Shown in pieces: positions 11,704 through 23,053 of a stretch of 64,000 nucleotides of DNA. This DNA comes from Hygrophila difformis (Eukaryota > Streptophyta > Magnoliopsida > Lamiales > Acanthaceae): positions 36,922,487-36,986,486 of the forward strand of contig JAOANR010000015.1 in the NCBI GenBank assembly GCA_030278955.1, written 5' to 3'. Numbering within the stretch: the stretch's first letter is position 1; every line of letters starts with the position of its first letter. Under the pieces are notes generated by a model. The model had not been told where the DNA came from. It ran no database searches and saw only the letters and a program-made list of their open reading frames with translations. The translations under genes were made by a program, and so were the position numbers.

Positions 11704-12818
11704 ATGGCACCTAGGAGAAAACCAACGAAGGTAAGTCCAAACGGCACTGACGCTAACCTCCCCAACGTGGCCAATAACAATGGGACCCCTCAAAACCTAG
11801 GAGAAGAGTACCTCCTGCACCCAACAAAATGGAAGAACGCTTAAGGACTGTGGAGGAAGTCCTTGTAGCATTAGGAAATGCCGAGGTGCATAGGGCACAA
11901 ACAGTACCTCCGCCAGTAGCCCGAGTCAACTACTTGGCATTAGTGAACCCCTACAACCCACCTCATTATGACGGCCAAGAGGATTCGGCGAAGTTGGAAG
12001 GTTGGATCCGTACCTTTGATAAGCTCTTGAATCCTATCAAATGCCCTGATAAGGAGAAGATACACGTAGTGACCTACTACCTAGGAGGCGAAGCCGATGA
12101 GTGGTGGCAAAATCTCCAAGCGAATTCAGAGGAAGACGAAGAAGCCTACACCTGGAAAGAACTTAAGGAAGCTTTGAGGGAAAGATTCTACCCACTAAGC
12201 ACCAAGACTGCGAAGTATGAGGAATTCATCAACTTAAAGCAAGGGGCAAAAACGGTACAAGAATACTACAGCAAATTCAAGGAGCTAGTACGATTTACTA
12301 CGAGGCTAGTACCAACCGACTCTGACAAGGCTCAGAAATTCGAGATGGGTCTGAACCTTAGTATCCGGGAGATACTTGCAGTAGGAAAATTCACGAACCT
12401 GCAGATGATATATGACCGTGCTGTAGCAATTGCTCGAATCCAGCAATTGAAGCGTAAGGAACTTGGTGAGTCGAGCAAGGACTCGCAAGGACTTGAGAAG
12501 AAGGATCGGAAAGACAACAACAACTCTAGGAAAGGTAATGGACCTCGAAGGAAAGAATATAAAGGTCTCAACAATGGAGGAGATGACAACCGTGGTGCGT
12601 TTATACCACGTTGCCCACGATGCAACCATACACATCTGGTGTGCCAATGCCCGAAGCCTGGAACCTGCAATAGGTGCGGCAAGCTTGGTCACAAGGCTAG
12701 GGGATGTCGAACGCCGGAGGAGGCGATCGAAAAGAGGATAGATTTGGGGAACCTTCAGCAAGGAGAGAGGGACGAGGAACAAGACCAAAACCCGAACCCT
12801 CTCGAGAATAACGTATAG
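11704..12818 (+). pseudogene. gag: Ty3/gypsy-type gag, N-terminus frameshifted
   Basis: The open frame 11829-12818 encodes a Retrotrans_gag capsid domain (WIRTFDKLL, YYLGGEADEWWQNL, LKEALRERFYP, QEYYSKFKELVRF). Two C-terminal CCHC-like zinc-binding motifs follow (CPRCNHTHLVCQC and CNRCGKLGHKARGC). The homologous start in the sister element is an ATG in the context AAAATGGCACCTAG; the same ATG is here at 11704 but out of frame with the main ORF, so an indel has broken the first ~40 codons. Gag would form virus-like particles and package RNA. No pol follows; the next feature, 28 bp on, is the polypurine tract. Confidence 0.85.
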
Positions 12819-12859
12819 GCAGTTATGGGGACATAACTGAAGTCCTAAGGGGGAGAGGA

Positions 12860-15800
12860 TGTGATACTCCGTAATAATTTATTTTTGGAGTTCGACTCGA
12901 TACGGTGTATCCTAAATCATAAATAAACAAATTCAAATTACTTTGAACTACGTTATGGCTTGATCCCTTCACAGGGTACGTAGGCAGCTTAGAAGTTTTA
13001 ATTCTAAGTTCAGTCACAAAATAATAAAATAAACAAAAGGATTAGTTCCTAACACGAGAAAAGCCGAAACACAACTTCGGGAACGAAGTTGATTCTTAAG
13101 GAGGGTAGACTGTAATACCCGAGAATTTTGCAACATAAAATAAATAAATAAATAAATAAACATGATAAATAGATAAAGAATCATAAGAGATGAGAAATGG
13201 AATTTAAATTAAAAAGGAATCAAGATTTCGAGAACCCGGGAAGCCGAAGACAATTTAATTAAATAAATGGTTACACGTGAACCCAACACCGATGGACTCA
13301 ATAACTCGAGTCCAAATGTAAATTTAGACCCGAATAAAATGACGATAGGAAATAGGAGCCCGAGAATACCCCGGAAATCGGAATTCGAGAGCATAGAGGG
13401 ATAGAAGTCCGAAAGAGAGGAGGAAAAGCACGACGGATCGCACGACCCACCCGGAACGAAGTCCAGGTGGCAGCTGCGCGGTGGCCGCACGGTCATTGGC
13501 CAAACGGCGCGCCACGGCCGCGCCAGCGAGCAGAATCACTGGTTGCGAGATTTACTCACCCAAATCCGGATTTTTCGACATCGGTTGCACACCTTGCGAC
13601 TCAAAGACCTCCTAGGGCTGCCTTTGGACGTCCTTTAGGTCCTTTACATCTATAAATAACCATCCTAATCAGCCCCAAACACTTTTCAAAACCCTACGAA
13701 TCTCTCTACACATCGAACCCTAATCCCGGAGTCGTCAGAGGCACAAAACCAAGGAGAAGGACTGACTTGGACGAAAATTGGGAGTCTTCTATCGTCGTGG
13801 TAAGATCCGATCTAATCTTTTTCCATTCTTGATTCAGAAACGAATCCTAACCCGATCTCTTTCTCTTCTACACCTCGATTCGGATCTAGAACGAAAAACC
13901 CGACGAACCGAGGAGATAAACGGTGGACTGGAAGCCACGCCTCCGAATCGACGAGCCGAGACGACCATAGATCTGTAAGTTAATGCTTACATGGTTTGGG
14001 AGATTTAAAAATACACGTAATCTGAAGATCTAACCAAGAACGTAAAATCTGTCAACACGAAAACCCTACGGCTCAATATTTGTGCACGAATTTTTAGAAC
14101 CTTTAAAAGTGTTCAAACGAGAAAACTTAAAACACGAAAAACGTTCCTAAGACATAGATCTATCTTCTGTAAAAATTTCATAATTTTTCATTGTGTTTTG
14201 GTATCCAAAACGACCGCAAACGAACCTGCCTTCGACTTAGATCTTGAAACGGTGATAGATTCTTTATCCGAACTTGAGATTGATTTTTACCTTAGATCTA
14301 GACTGATTTTAGGATTGGTGCTAAACATAAGAGTTGTAGATCTATTCGTTAAGAACACCTCCGTAATTTTTTGGAATTTTTCGTTGAGGTTTGCTATCGG
14401 AATTCGACTCCAAACCGAACTGTTCTAAATTTAGATTTTGAAATCTTGACAGATTCTTGACCCGAATGTTTTGGCATTTTTGACAATATATAGGGTGAAT
14501 TAAATCTTTTGTTGGAAATGAAACTTGTAGATATATGTTTTAAGAATTTCCCTGTAAAATTTCATCAATTTTAGAGTTGGTTTGCTATGGTAGATCTCGA
14601 AATTTAGGAACTGCTGTCGTAAAGATTCGGACAGATTTTTTACCTGATAGAAATCTATGTTTTTGGATTATTTCCTTAACCCGGATCGAAAAAGTTAAAA
14701 CAGGAAACTTGTTTGTCTCTGTGTTTTCAAGTCACCGGTCAAATTTCAGAATATTCCGACTTAAAACCGATTTTTAATTAATTTTGGAGTAAACTGTGGT
14801 TTTGACCAAGTCAAATCTTGAAAATCTTGTTGAAAAGGATTTTAAATGATATCGGAGCGGATAGCGTCCTGAAACAGTATATATTGAGAAACTTACTAAA
14901 TTTGGGAAATTGGTCTTTCTAAACAAAGAAATGATTAAAACATTGGGGTTTATGACTAAGATGGATACTGTCAATTTTGTCTACGGCTTGGGACATAAGA
15001 GCCCAAGTGTATGGCTAGTGGACATAAGAACCCTAGCGGCATATTGATTGTATGGTCAGTAGACGTAATGAACGTATTAAAAGATTGACCATGATACTCG
15101 TGGACATAAGAGCCCGAGCGTAAGGCTGGCGGACATAAGAGCCCTGGTGATGGTGATCTGTGAAAGAAACGAAGCGAGACATTTGTTTAAATTAAATTCC
15201 GGTTAAATTGTGTTTTTAAATTTATGTAAATTCATTTAATTACTTGCAAGCTATATTTACGATCTTATGAAATCCCTGTCTTTTAAATTATGCAATTAAA
15301 TATTATTAGATAAATAAATTAAATTATGGGGTGTTATGCACATGTTTTCTTTAAATCTAATTAATGGCTTTGAAACCCCATAATCATGTCTGTGTTAACT
15401 TACTCAGCAAGTTTTTGCTCACCAAACCATATTGTTTCCCTTTTTCTTTCAGAGCTGAAGAATATGCATCATCATATGCATTCATGGGAATTTTGGGGAA
15501 ATACTTTATTTTTAAATCTTGCGCTAGACTAGAAATTGCATGAACGGGCCTGTTTAACCCGTGCTTTGGCCATGTTGGCCCTATTTTTAAATTCCGCTGC
15601 ATTATATATGTAAATATTATTTTCCGCTGCAACTGTAATGATATTATTTTCGAGCTATATTACAATGGGCTGTTTAAATGTTTTAAATTCTGAAAAACCA
15701 TAGCCTTGCATCTCTTTAGCAAGCTCGGAGAAACCGTGTCTTGCTAGGGAGGTGTGGCGGTGACACCCCGACCTGGGTGACCAAAAACCGTGGTGTTACA
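12860..15800 (+). mobile_element. 3' LTR of the truncated gag-only element
   Basis: The LTR starts right after polypurine tract AAGGGGGAGAGGA and ends GTGTTACA. Blocks such as GGCTTGATCCCTTCACAGGG and CTTGGGAGGTGTGGCGGTGACA-like ends are shared with the 18-26 kb element, but overall the two LTRs are diverged. Between 14985 and 15145 it carries four copies of GGACATAAGARCCC in place of the T-arm-like array of its relative. Minor ORFs inside are not supported. Confidence 0.8.
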
Positions 15801-16990
15801 ACCACAACCACTGCATCACCAAAATTGGCTACCACCCGAACCTTCGATACTCGTTCTCACACCTGAACCCGAACAGCAGTCGGAACAACAACGTCCTCTT
15901 TCATGGCTACTAATAATCTGGCTCTATCTAGCCTCATCCTTCCCTTTGTCTCCCGATCAATGTTCACTACTTGCCCCACCTATTCACCAATTTTTGAAAA
16001 TTTTCTTCACACCATGTCTTGAATGGAAGTCCAAAAAAGTAGATCTAAAGTAGTTGCTTACTGACATTCGCCCTCCGACCCATTTCCTCTTCCATTGTAT
16101 TAATTGATGGTCACCACAGTCATGCAAGAACCTATCTCTCACCCCCAGACTATTAAAAACAACCACCACCATAAATCCCCCAGCGTAGAGTATATCCTCA
16201 AAATCATGATATGACCTGCATAACCACTCCTGGAAATCGACAAGCACCTCCATGATCGTAGTTCCACCACAGCTGCTTAACCAAACCGTGCTGCTTCCCT
16301 ATTCAATTCCGTTAGATTGATCACATCTCCTAGCCTTTCATTCCTCCCGCGAGGATGCCACTCTCGACCCCTTCTTACCACATCCGCAAAAGAAGGTTCA
16401 TCCCTCCATGCAGCGTTTCCATCGATCCACCTCTTCGGTGCCCTATTATCCCCGGCACAAACCCTTGACGACACCATCCTCCCTCTACCCTTTACTATGG
16501 ATCCAAAACCATTTTTGCATGGGACTGCCCACCCAATTCTTAACTTTTTACCCTTAAAAACCCTTCCATTCATTTCCCAGATGTCTGTCCCAGCTTCTTC
16601 CTTTCGATTAAACCTGAAGAACCCGAACTTGAATCCATTCTCCGGCCACTTACGGTCAGGAAAAAACTAGTCTCTCACTTTCGCCACTTTGTCTATTTCG
16701 TGATGTAACTCCCTGCTGTCTGCTTTGACCGGAATATTCCCGACAAAAACTCCTACCAAAACAGCCCGTACCTTGAGGCCACCCCTCCCTGAGGGAAATC
16801 TCCTCTGGTCTCACTGAATTCTCTGCCCTTCGCACAGATTGTACTCTCACTGCTTTCCCCTTTCTAGCTCCGTTGGGATCCCCGGTCCTGCTTAACCTCC
16901 GCTGTGTGCACCGCTTCAGTCGAAGAACTCCCCGCTGCCCTAGCTTTCGCTGTGTACGCCATTAGAAAGGACTTCCTTGAAAATCTAGGT
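15801..16990 (-). pseudogene. LINE ORF1 (RNA-binding protein), 5' part, frame-broken
   Basis: The minus strand shows an RRM-type segment at about 16640-16540 with an RNP1-like run (KFGFFRF) and the conserved tail VFKGKKLRIGWAV. Downstream fragments (15984-16253) resemble the usual plant LINE ORF1 region. A plausible start ATG is at 16962 but stops and frameshifts follow. This is the 5' part of the LINE whose ORF2 lies at 8565-10500. ORF1 proteins chaperone LINE RNA. Confidence 0.65.
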
Positions 16991-17068
16991 GTGTTCTTTT
17001 ATTGTCTTATTGTTATTTTTAAATATAATTAATTGAATGTAACTAACTAACTATAGCGGAGTGAGGTA

Positions 17069-18052
17069 TTTATGTCTGCTCTTTGGTGTGTATGGCGGGA
17101 GTGCAACTCTAGGGTTTTTCACGGAACAACCACTGCACATCTTCAACTTTTTCGTCAGATTTCCCATTTTAGTGCTTTCCTTGAGCTGTCTAAAAACAAG
17201 CCTGAGCAGACGATTATTACACCTAGGCATGTTTGTTGGAATATGGTGGAGTGAACATGAGTGTTTCTGCACACCGATGGGTCGCAACTGGCTTCAGCTA
17301 ATCGTGCTGGTTTTGAGGCGGTGTTGAGATCCTATGATGGCGAATGGATTGGGGGTGTTTCGGGATTCTTGGGAGATACTTATGTGTTACATGCCGAGAT
17401 GGAGGGTATTTATTTTGGATTGCGGCTGGCACTTCAACATGGTACTTCCTCCGTTCTTTTATAAATGACATTGGAGGTTTTTTCACTGTTTATTGAGTTT
17501 TTAATACAATTTTATAAGATAAAATAGAGTCAAATGGGATCTTGTTAGATTCGTCTAATTGCATAGATTAAGAATATCAAATTTTCATAATTTTTACATG
17601 TACGGAATTTGAGTTATTGAGGATTAAAAACGTGTATTGGATTGCGTGAAATGTAGGTCCGTGGCATTTAAAAAAGAACGGAGGTAGTATTTTTGATCTT
17701 TGTTTTGTGTGTGTGACTCTCAGGAAGCACTGCGGCTCCTCCAGGCTTTGCGTGAAGATTCTCACTGGCTTTCCACGTATTTGGCACAGATTGATGATTT
17801 CAAGGTTCAATTTCATTCAATTCGGTTCCAGCTTATCCTTCGCGAAGGGAATTCTGTTGCGGATTGTCTTGCTAAATTGGGGGCGAGTGATGAGTTGTTT
17901 TTCACAACTTGGGCTTTTCCGCCTGACTCGTGTCGTGGATTGCTTTCGGCTGATGTGGTTGGGACATGGTTCCCATGTGGCTTTAGATTTTTCATTTCTT
18001 GTTTTTATCTTTCTTTGCCTAGCCTAGATAGGCTATAATGCAAAAAAAAAAA
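17069..18052 (+). pseudogene. 5'-truncated LINE 3' end (RNase H) with poly(A) tail
   Basis: Frames on the plus strand give the linker ALWCVWRECNSRVFHG and then an RNase H domain: FLHTDGSQL with the first catalytic Asp, AEMEGIYFGLRLAL with the Glu, VCDSQEAL with the second Asp, LREGNSVADCLAKLGA with the last Asp. The domain is split by a MITE at 17445-17687. The sequence ends with LINE tail FFTTWAFPPD, an untranslated end and a run of A from 18042. TATAGCGGAGTGAGGTA at 17052-17068 recurs after the A tail (18053-18069, one mismatch) as the target duplication. Confidence 0.85.
17445..17687. mobile_element. Stowaway-type MITE inside the LINE RNase H domain
   Basis: The ends CTTCCTCCGTTCTTTTATAA and its inverse (TTTAAAAAAGAACGGAGGTAG) are flanked by TA on both sides (17443-17444, 17688-17689), the Stowaway target. 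Removing it joins the two halves of the LINE RNase H reading frame region. Confidence 0.8.
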
Positions 18053-18069
18053 TATAGCGGACTGAGGTA

Positions 18070-18239
18070 CCAACAGCAGTTGACTTGAGTGGATTGGGGT
18101 TCGAGTCTCTTAAGCAAGGTCTCGAGTTCGAGCCTTATGTATGCGAAAATTGCTTTGGGAGAGGCACCTTTAATTGCCAATGCAGATCCTCAAAGGATAA
18201 CTTTTGGATCCAATATCACCTGAGAATACCAGGTTATTT
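18070..18239 (+). mobile_element. SINE-like insertion, interrupted by the TR-GAG element
   Basis: About 170 bp containing a pol III B-box-like GGTTCGAGTCT about 40 bp from its start; after the LTR element it continues as TACCAAAAAA at 26104-26113. It is bracketed by TATAGCGGACTGAGGT (18053) and TATAGCGGAGTGAGGT (26115). The size, B-box and A-rich end suggest a tRNA-derived SINE, but no family is recognised. Confidence 0.35.
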
Positions 18240-21200
18240 TGTAACGACCCGAATATTCTAATCCGAATATTTTGTATTTCAAATAAACAAATTCAAACTG
18301 TTTTGAACTACGTCATGGCTTGATCCCTTCACAGGGTACGTAGGCAACTTGGAAATTTCAATTCTGAGTTCAGTCGAACGATATAATAAAATAATAAAAA
18401 CAACATCAAGAACAACAACACATAATGATACAATCACGCATTCAAACAATAGCACAAAATAGAAAGGACCTTAGTTCCAAGCTCGCGAGAAGCTAACACC
18501 CAACTTCGGGGACGAAGTTGATTCTTAAGGGGGGTAGACTGTAATACCCGGAATTTTTATCGGCGTCCAAAGGAATAAAATTTATTTCTTAATCAAATCA
18601 AGGTTGAAATATCTCCGAGAAGAAGAAAATAATTTATCACAATAAATTATTGCTCGGAAATGAAACGCCGATAGATTCAAAAATTCAAAATGGAATAAAG
18701 GAGGGAAAGGAAGCCCGAAGACATTCCATGAAATCGAGCCCGAAAACGTAGGAGCACAGAAGTCCGAAAGAGAGGAGAAAAGGCCCGATCGGATCGCACG
18801 GACCCGCCCGGACCGAGGTCCGGGCGGAGGCCGCGCGCTGGCCGCGCGGTCTTTAGCCTAGGAGCGCGCCAAGAGCGCGTGGCCTCCCCAGAAAACGGCA
18901 ACAACGCGTCCCGACGATTTTCTTGCCATATTTTCGACCCCCGATGATGGAAACTCAATCCCGGGCTATGGAAGGATATAGGGGACAACCTTAGACTGCT
19001 CCCTAACCCTAAATTCGAAAAATACAACCCTAGAGCAGCCATCTTCTCCTCACATTCTCTCCAACTCCTCCCAAAGTCGAAAACCCCGAAATCCCTTGTG
19101 TTCTTGAAGTTCCGACGACGAAATCCGAACAAGAAGGACTTGAGAAGGAGAAGACAGACCCCTAGGACGTTGGCAAGTAGTTTTTGAGTTTATCTACACC
19201 TTTTTGAATCCGAAAATCGAATCTAACTAAGGATTTTTACTTGCGGATTCGGTTCGTGGACGTTGGAAGAGGAAACCGACTTGAGGAGATTCGTTCGTGA
19301 CATCCCGTGGATTCCGGACGACCCCTGACCTCCTAGACATCATCCCCACTGTAAGTCAATGCTTACTTGGTTTTGGGTGACTTAAAATGCAACCAAACAT
19401 AGAGATTTAGAAACTCAAAATCTGTCAACGCGAAAAACCCCCGGCGCAGTGTATTGGTGCGAATTTTTCGAACACATAAAACTGCTCAAATGGAAAAACT
19501 CAAAACATGAAAAACGTTCCTAAGACATAGATCTAGTTTGTATAAAATTTTCATAATTTTCCATTGTGTTTCGATATCCGAAAATGGCCTCCAATGAACC
19601 TGCCCTAAAAGTCGAACTTGAAACTGTGACAGATTTGAAATTGGACCAAAACCCCTACTTCGAGAATTCAAACCGAAAAATGCAAAACTAGACTTTTGAT
19701 CCTAACACATTAATCTAAGTTGTGTAAAAAGTTCAGCCATTTTCATCAACGTTTGCTATCCCAAAACGATCCGAACACAAACTGCCTTGAAAAACCCTTT
19801 TGGAAATCTGAAGGTGTTGATGTCCGAACTTGATGAGCCTGTTTCTATATCTTTGAGTCCGAATTGATCCTTACAAACTAAATGAAAGTTGTAGATAATT
19901 ATGTCTAGTGTGCGCATATAAAATTTCAGAATTTTTGGAGTCCATTTGATATGTTAAAGAGTCGAATCTTTTAATAGTGTCGAATCTGAAACCTGACAGC
20001 ATTCTACTTATGGGAACGACTTGATTTTTTTGACTCATTTCCTTAACCCGGATCGAGAAACGTAAAACGCGAAACTTGTTCGTCTCTGTGTTTTCGAGTC
20101 ACCGGTGAAATTTCAGAATTTTCGGACTTAAAATGAATTTTTAATTAATTACGGAGTAAGACAGCGACTTGTGTAAGTTACATTTGAGAATTTTGTGAAA
20201 CTTGCGAAATGTGTTCTTACCTTGCGGGTTTGATTCCCCAAGGGCGATCGTTTGATTCTCTGCGGGTTCGATTCCCCAGGATGTGTGTTGATTCCTATGG
20301 GTTCAATTCCCTAGGATGTATTTGAGTTCTTGCGGGTTCGATTCCCCAAGGGCGATCGTTTGTTTTCCTGCGGGTTCGATTCCCCAGGATGTGTGTTGAT
20401 TCCTATGGGTTCAATACTCTAGGATGTATTTGAGTTCTTGCGGGTTCGATTCCCCAAGGGCGATCGTTTGTTTTTCTGCGGTTTCGATTCCCCAGGTTGT
20501 GTGTTGATTCCTACGGGTTCAATTCCCTAGGATGTATTTGAGTTCTTGCGGGTTCGATTCCCCAAGGGCGATCGTTTGTTTTCCTGCGGGTTCGATTCCC
20601 CAGGACGTGTGTTGATTCCTACGGGTTCGATTCCCTAGGATGCGTTCAGATTCTTGTGTGTCTATTTTCCCGAGAACATATTATACTTGATCATATCGAA
20701 CAAAAGTGAAAGAGTGAAATCCTTGAAATACCAAATCCTGAAATCATGAGAGAATTAAGAGAATTGAATATTTTCTTTGTTTTAAATTATGCCATTTAAT
20801 TATTAGTGGATGATTAACCTAAATCGTGTATTACCTACAAGCATGTTTTTATTAAATTTAATTAAAGGCTTTGAAACCCCTAAGTCATGCTAGGTGTTAA
20901 CTTACTCAGCACGTTTTGCTGACCCAAACCATTTCCTTCTTTTTCCTACAGAGCATATGGATTATACTGAGCACGTACATGCATGGGAATTTTTGGGAAC
21001 ACTTTATTTTAAATTTGCATTAGACTATAGTATGAACGGGCATGTTTAACCCGTGTTTTGGCCATGTCGGCCCTTATACTTTATTTCCGCTGCACAACTT
21101 ATATTTCCGCTGCGTGTATGGATGATTATTATTTTTAAATATAAGTATTTCCGGACTTGGTTGTTTAAAATTATTTTATACCCTTAGCCTTGCATCTTTC

Positions 21201-21284
21201 AAGTGAGCTCGAATGAAGTCGTGTCTTGCTTGGGAGGTGTGGCGGTGACATTCCGGCCTGGGTTATCAAATCCGGGGTGTTACA
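18240..21284 (+). repeat. 5' LTR of TR-GAG element
   Basis: The boundaries are set by the TG/CA ends, the 5-bp duplication and the primer site three bases downstream. It contains a 12-copy T-arm-like array at 20223-20641. The antisense 151-codon ORF at 18677-19132 is preserved in the other LTR only because the LTRs are near-identical. Confidence 0.95.
20223..20641 (+). repeat. Four-unit minisatellite of T-arm/B-box-like motifs (5' LTR)
   Basis: Twelve copies of GGGTTCGATTCCCC-like sequence are arranged as four ~105-bp units, each with three variants followed in order by AAGGGCGATCG, AGGATGTGTG and TAGGATGTATT. The core equals the TpsiC arm / TFIIIC B-box of tRNA genes. No A-box or cloverleaf accompanies the copies, so these are not tRNA genes. 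Confidence 0.85.
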
Positions 21285-21287
21285 AAG

Positions 21288-21300
21288 TGGTATCAGAGCC
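21288..21300 (+). other. Primer binding site (tRNA-iMet) of TR-GAG element
   Basis: TGGTATCAGAGCC starts three bases after the 5' LTR end and is complementary to the 3' end of plant initiator tRNA-Met. Confidence 0.95.
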
Positions 21301-21859
21301 CGGAATATTTTAAAGTCACTATTATTATTTTTAAACCATTATTTTAAACCTAGTATTATTTTTAAATTTATTATTATTTTTAAACTACTAGTATTATTTT
21401 AAGCCCAAAAATTGTATTTACTTAGTGTAATATTTTAAACCCAAAGATTAATTATTTTGGCCCAATATTTAATTATAATGTTAAGCCCAATTATTTTGGC
21501 CCAATACCCTTGTTTTTACTTAAGCCCAAATAATTTATTTCTTTTGGCCCAATATAGTGGCCCAAACCTTTTTACCTTATTCTTTAAAAGTCTATCCATG
21601 GAATAAACTTATTTTTAAAACCCATGGGTAGAAATAAAAAAATGCATGCATAAATTAAATTTTATTGGGGGGATTGCATATGCATACACACATAATGGCA
21701 CTAACTCTTCTTTATGTGAATCAGCTACTCTAAGAAAACACTCTTAAATTAGTATTCGACATGACCTTGACTTAGGAGCGCTTGCTAAAGACTAACTTTG
21801 CCTTAGTCCTAGATCTTGATCACTTAGAAACTCATCTTCGCGTGCTTTTATAACAGAAA

Positions 21860-22918
21860 ATGGCACCTAGAAGAAAACTGAGGAAGGTGAGCCCAAACGA
21901 CACTGACACTGACCTCCCAAACGCACCTAACAACAATGAGATTCCTCCGAACGTAGGAGATCGAGCGCCTCCTATTCCCAACAACATGGATGAACGTTTA
22001 AGGACGGTAGAAGAAGTACTCGTAGCATTAGGAAATGCCGAGGTGCATAGGGCACAAGCGGCAATACCTCCGCCAGTAGCCCGAGTCAACTACTTGGCAT
22101 TGGTAAACCCCTACGACCCACCCCATTATGACGGGCAAGAGGATCCGGCCAAGTGGGAGGGTTGGATCCGTACCTTTGACAAACTCTTGGACGCTATCAA
22201 ATGCCCCGACGAGGAGAAGATACGTGTAGCGACCTACTACTTAGGAGGCGAAGCCGATGAGTGGTGGCAAAACCTTCAAACGAATTCAGAGGAAGATGAA
22301 GAATCCTACACCTGGGAAGAACTTAAGGAAGCCTTGAGAGAAAGATTCTACCCACTGAGCACCAAGACCGCAAAGTACGAGGAATTCATCAACCTCAGAC
22401 AAGGAGCGCAAACAGTACAAGAGTACTATACCAAATTCAAGGAATTGGTGCGATTTGCTACAAGGATAGTACCAACTGACTCTGACAAGGCTCAGAAATT
22501 CGAGATGGGTCTGAACCTTAGTATCCGGGAGATACTTACAGTAGGACAATTCACAAACCTACAGACGGTTTACGATCGAGCTGTAACAATTGATCGAGTC
22601 CAGCAACTGAAGCGTAAAGAAACCGGTGAGTCGAGCAAGGACTCGCAAGAGTTTGAGAAAAAGAATCGAAACATTAGCAATGACAATTTTAAGGAGAATA
22701 AGAATAAAGGTTTCAATTATGGGAGAAACGGCATACGTCATACAGTCATACCACGTTGCCCGCAGTGCCACCAAGCCCATCTGGTGCGCGAATGCCCAAG
22801 GCGCGGGACTTGTTATAGATGTGGTGGGGACGACCACATGATTAGAGAATGCAATGTTCGTGAGGAGAGGATTGAGAAGAGGCTAGATTTGGTAAACCCT
22901 CAACCAGAAGAGCCATAG
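21860..22918 (+). CDS. gag: Gag protein of TR-GAG element (Ty3/gypsy type)
   Basis: An intact 352-codon ORF starting ATGGCACCTAG. The N-terminal ~45 residues are Asn/Pro-rich. A Retrotrans_gag capsid domain follows at about residues 75-250 (WIRTFDKLL, YYLGGEADEWW, EALRERFYPLS, QEYYTKFKELVRFATR). Two zinc-binding motifs are near residues 295-335: CPQCHQAHLVREC (with His) and CYRCGGDDHMIREC. The closest relative in the window is the gag at 11.7-12.8 kb. It ends 122 bp before the polypurine tract, so no pol was ever in this copy. Gag presumably assembles particles and may be used in trans by relatives. Intactness suggests recent activity or selection on Gag. Confidence 0.92.
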   Translation: MAPRRKLRKVSPNDTDTDLPNAPNNNEIPPNVGDRAPPIPNNMDERLRTVEEVLVALGNAEVHRAQAAIPPPVARVNYLALVNPYDPPHYDGQEDPAKWEGWIRTFDKLLDAIKCPDEEKIRVATYYLGGEADEWWQNLQTNSEEDEESYTWEELKEALRERFYPLSTKTAKYEEFINLRQGAQTVQEYYTKFKELVRFATRIVPTDSDKAQKFEMGLNLSIREILTVGQFTNLQTVYDRAVTIDRVQQLKRKETGESSKDSQEFEKKNRNISNDNFKENKNKGFNYGRNGIRHTVIPRCPQCHQAHLVRECPRRGTCYRCGGDDHMIRECNVREERIEKRLDLVNPQPEEP

Positions 22919-23040
22919 GACGATTGAACGACATCGATCAAGCTGACTTGCCAGCTCGATGAGGAAGGATCATAGGCAACGATACCCGAACCTATTTGCG
23001 AATAATACATAGGCAGTTATGGGGACATAACTGTAATCTT

Positions 23041-23053
23041 AAGGGGGAGAGGA
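23041..23053 (+). other. Polypurine tract of TR-GAG element
   Basis: AAGGGGGAGAGGA lies directly before the 3' LTR (TGTAACG at 23054). The identical tract precedes the LTR of the relative at 12847-12859. Confidence 0.9.

Larger units (their letters stand above)
10981..15800 (+). mobile_element. 5'-truncated gag-only (TR-GAG-like) LTR element
   Basis: The layout is internal 5' region (10981-11703), gag, polypurine tract (12847-12859) and a 3' LTR (12860-15800, TGTGATAC...GTGTTACA). The 5' LTR and tRNA-Met primer site present in the sister element at 18-26 kb are missing. The left end begins a few tens of bases inside the position where the primer site should be. There is no protease, RT or integrase. 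Both flanks are pieces of the same minus-strand LINE, so it inserted there and later lost its 5' end. Confidence 0.8.

Noticed and set aside
12306..12788. Minus-strand ORFs of 160 and 116 codons
   Set aside because: Shadows of the gag ORF on the other strand.
18677..19132. Antisense 151-codon ORF, repeated at 23491-23946
   Set aside because: Present twice only because the LTRs are near-identical; no homology and opposite to the element's sense.
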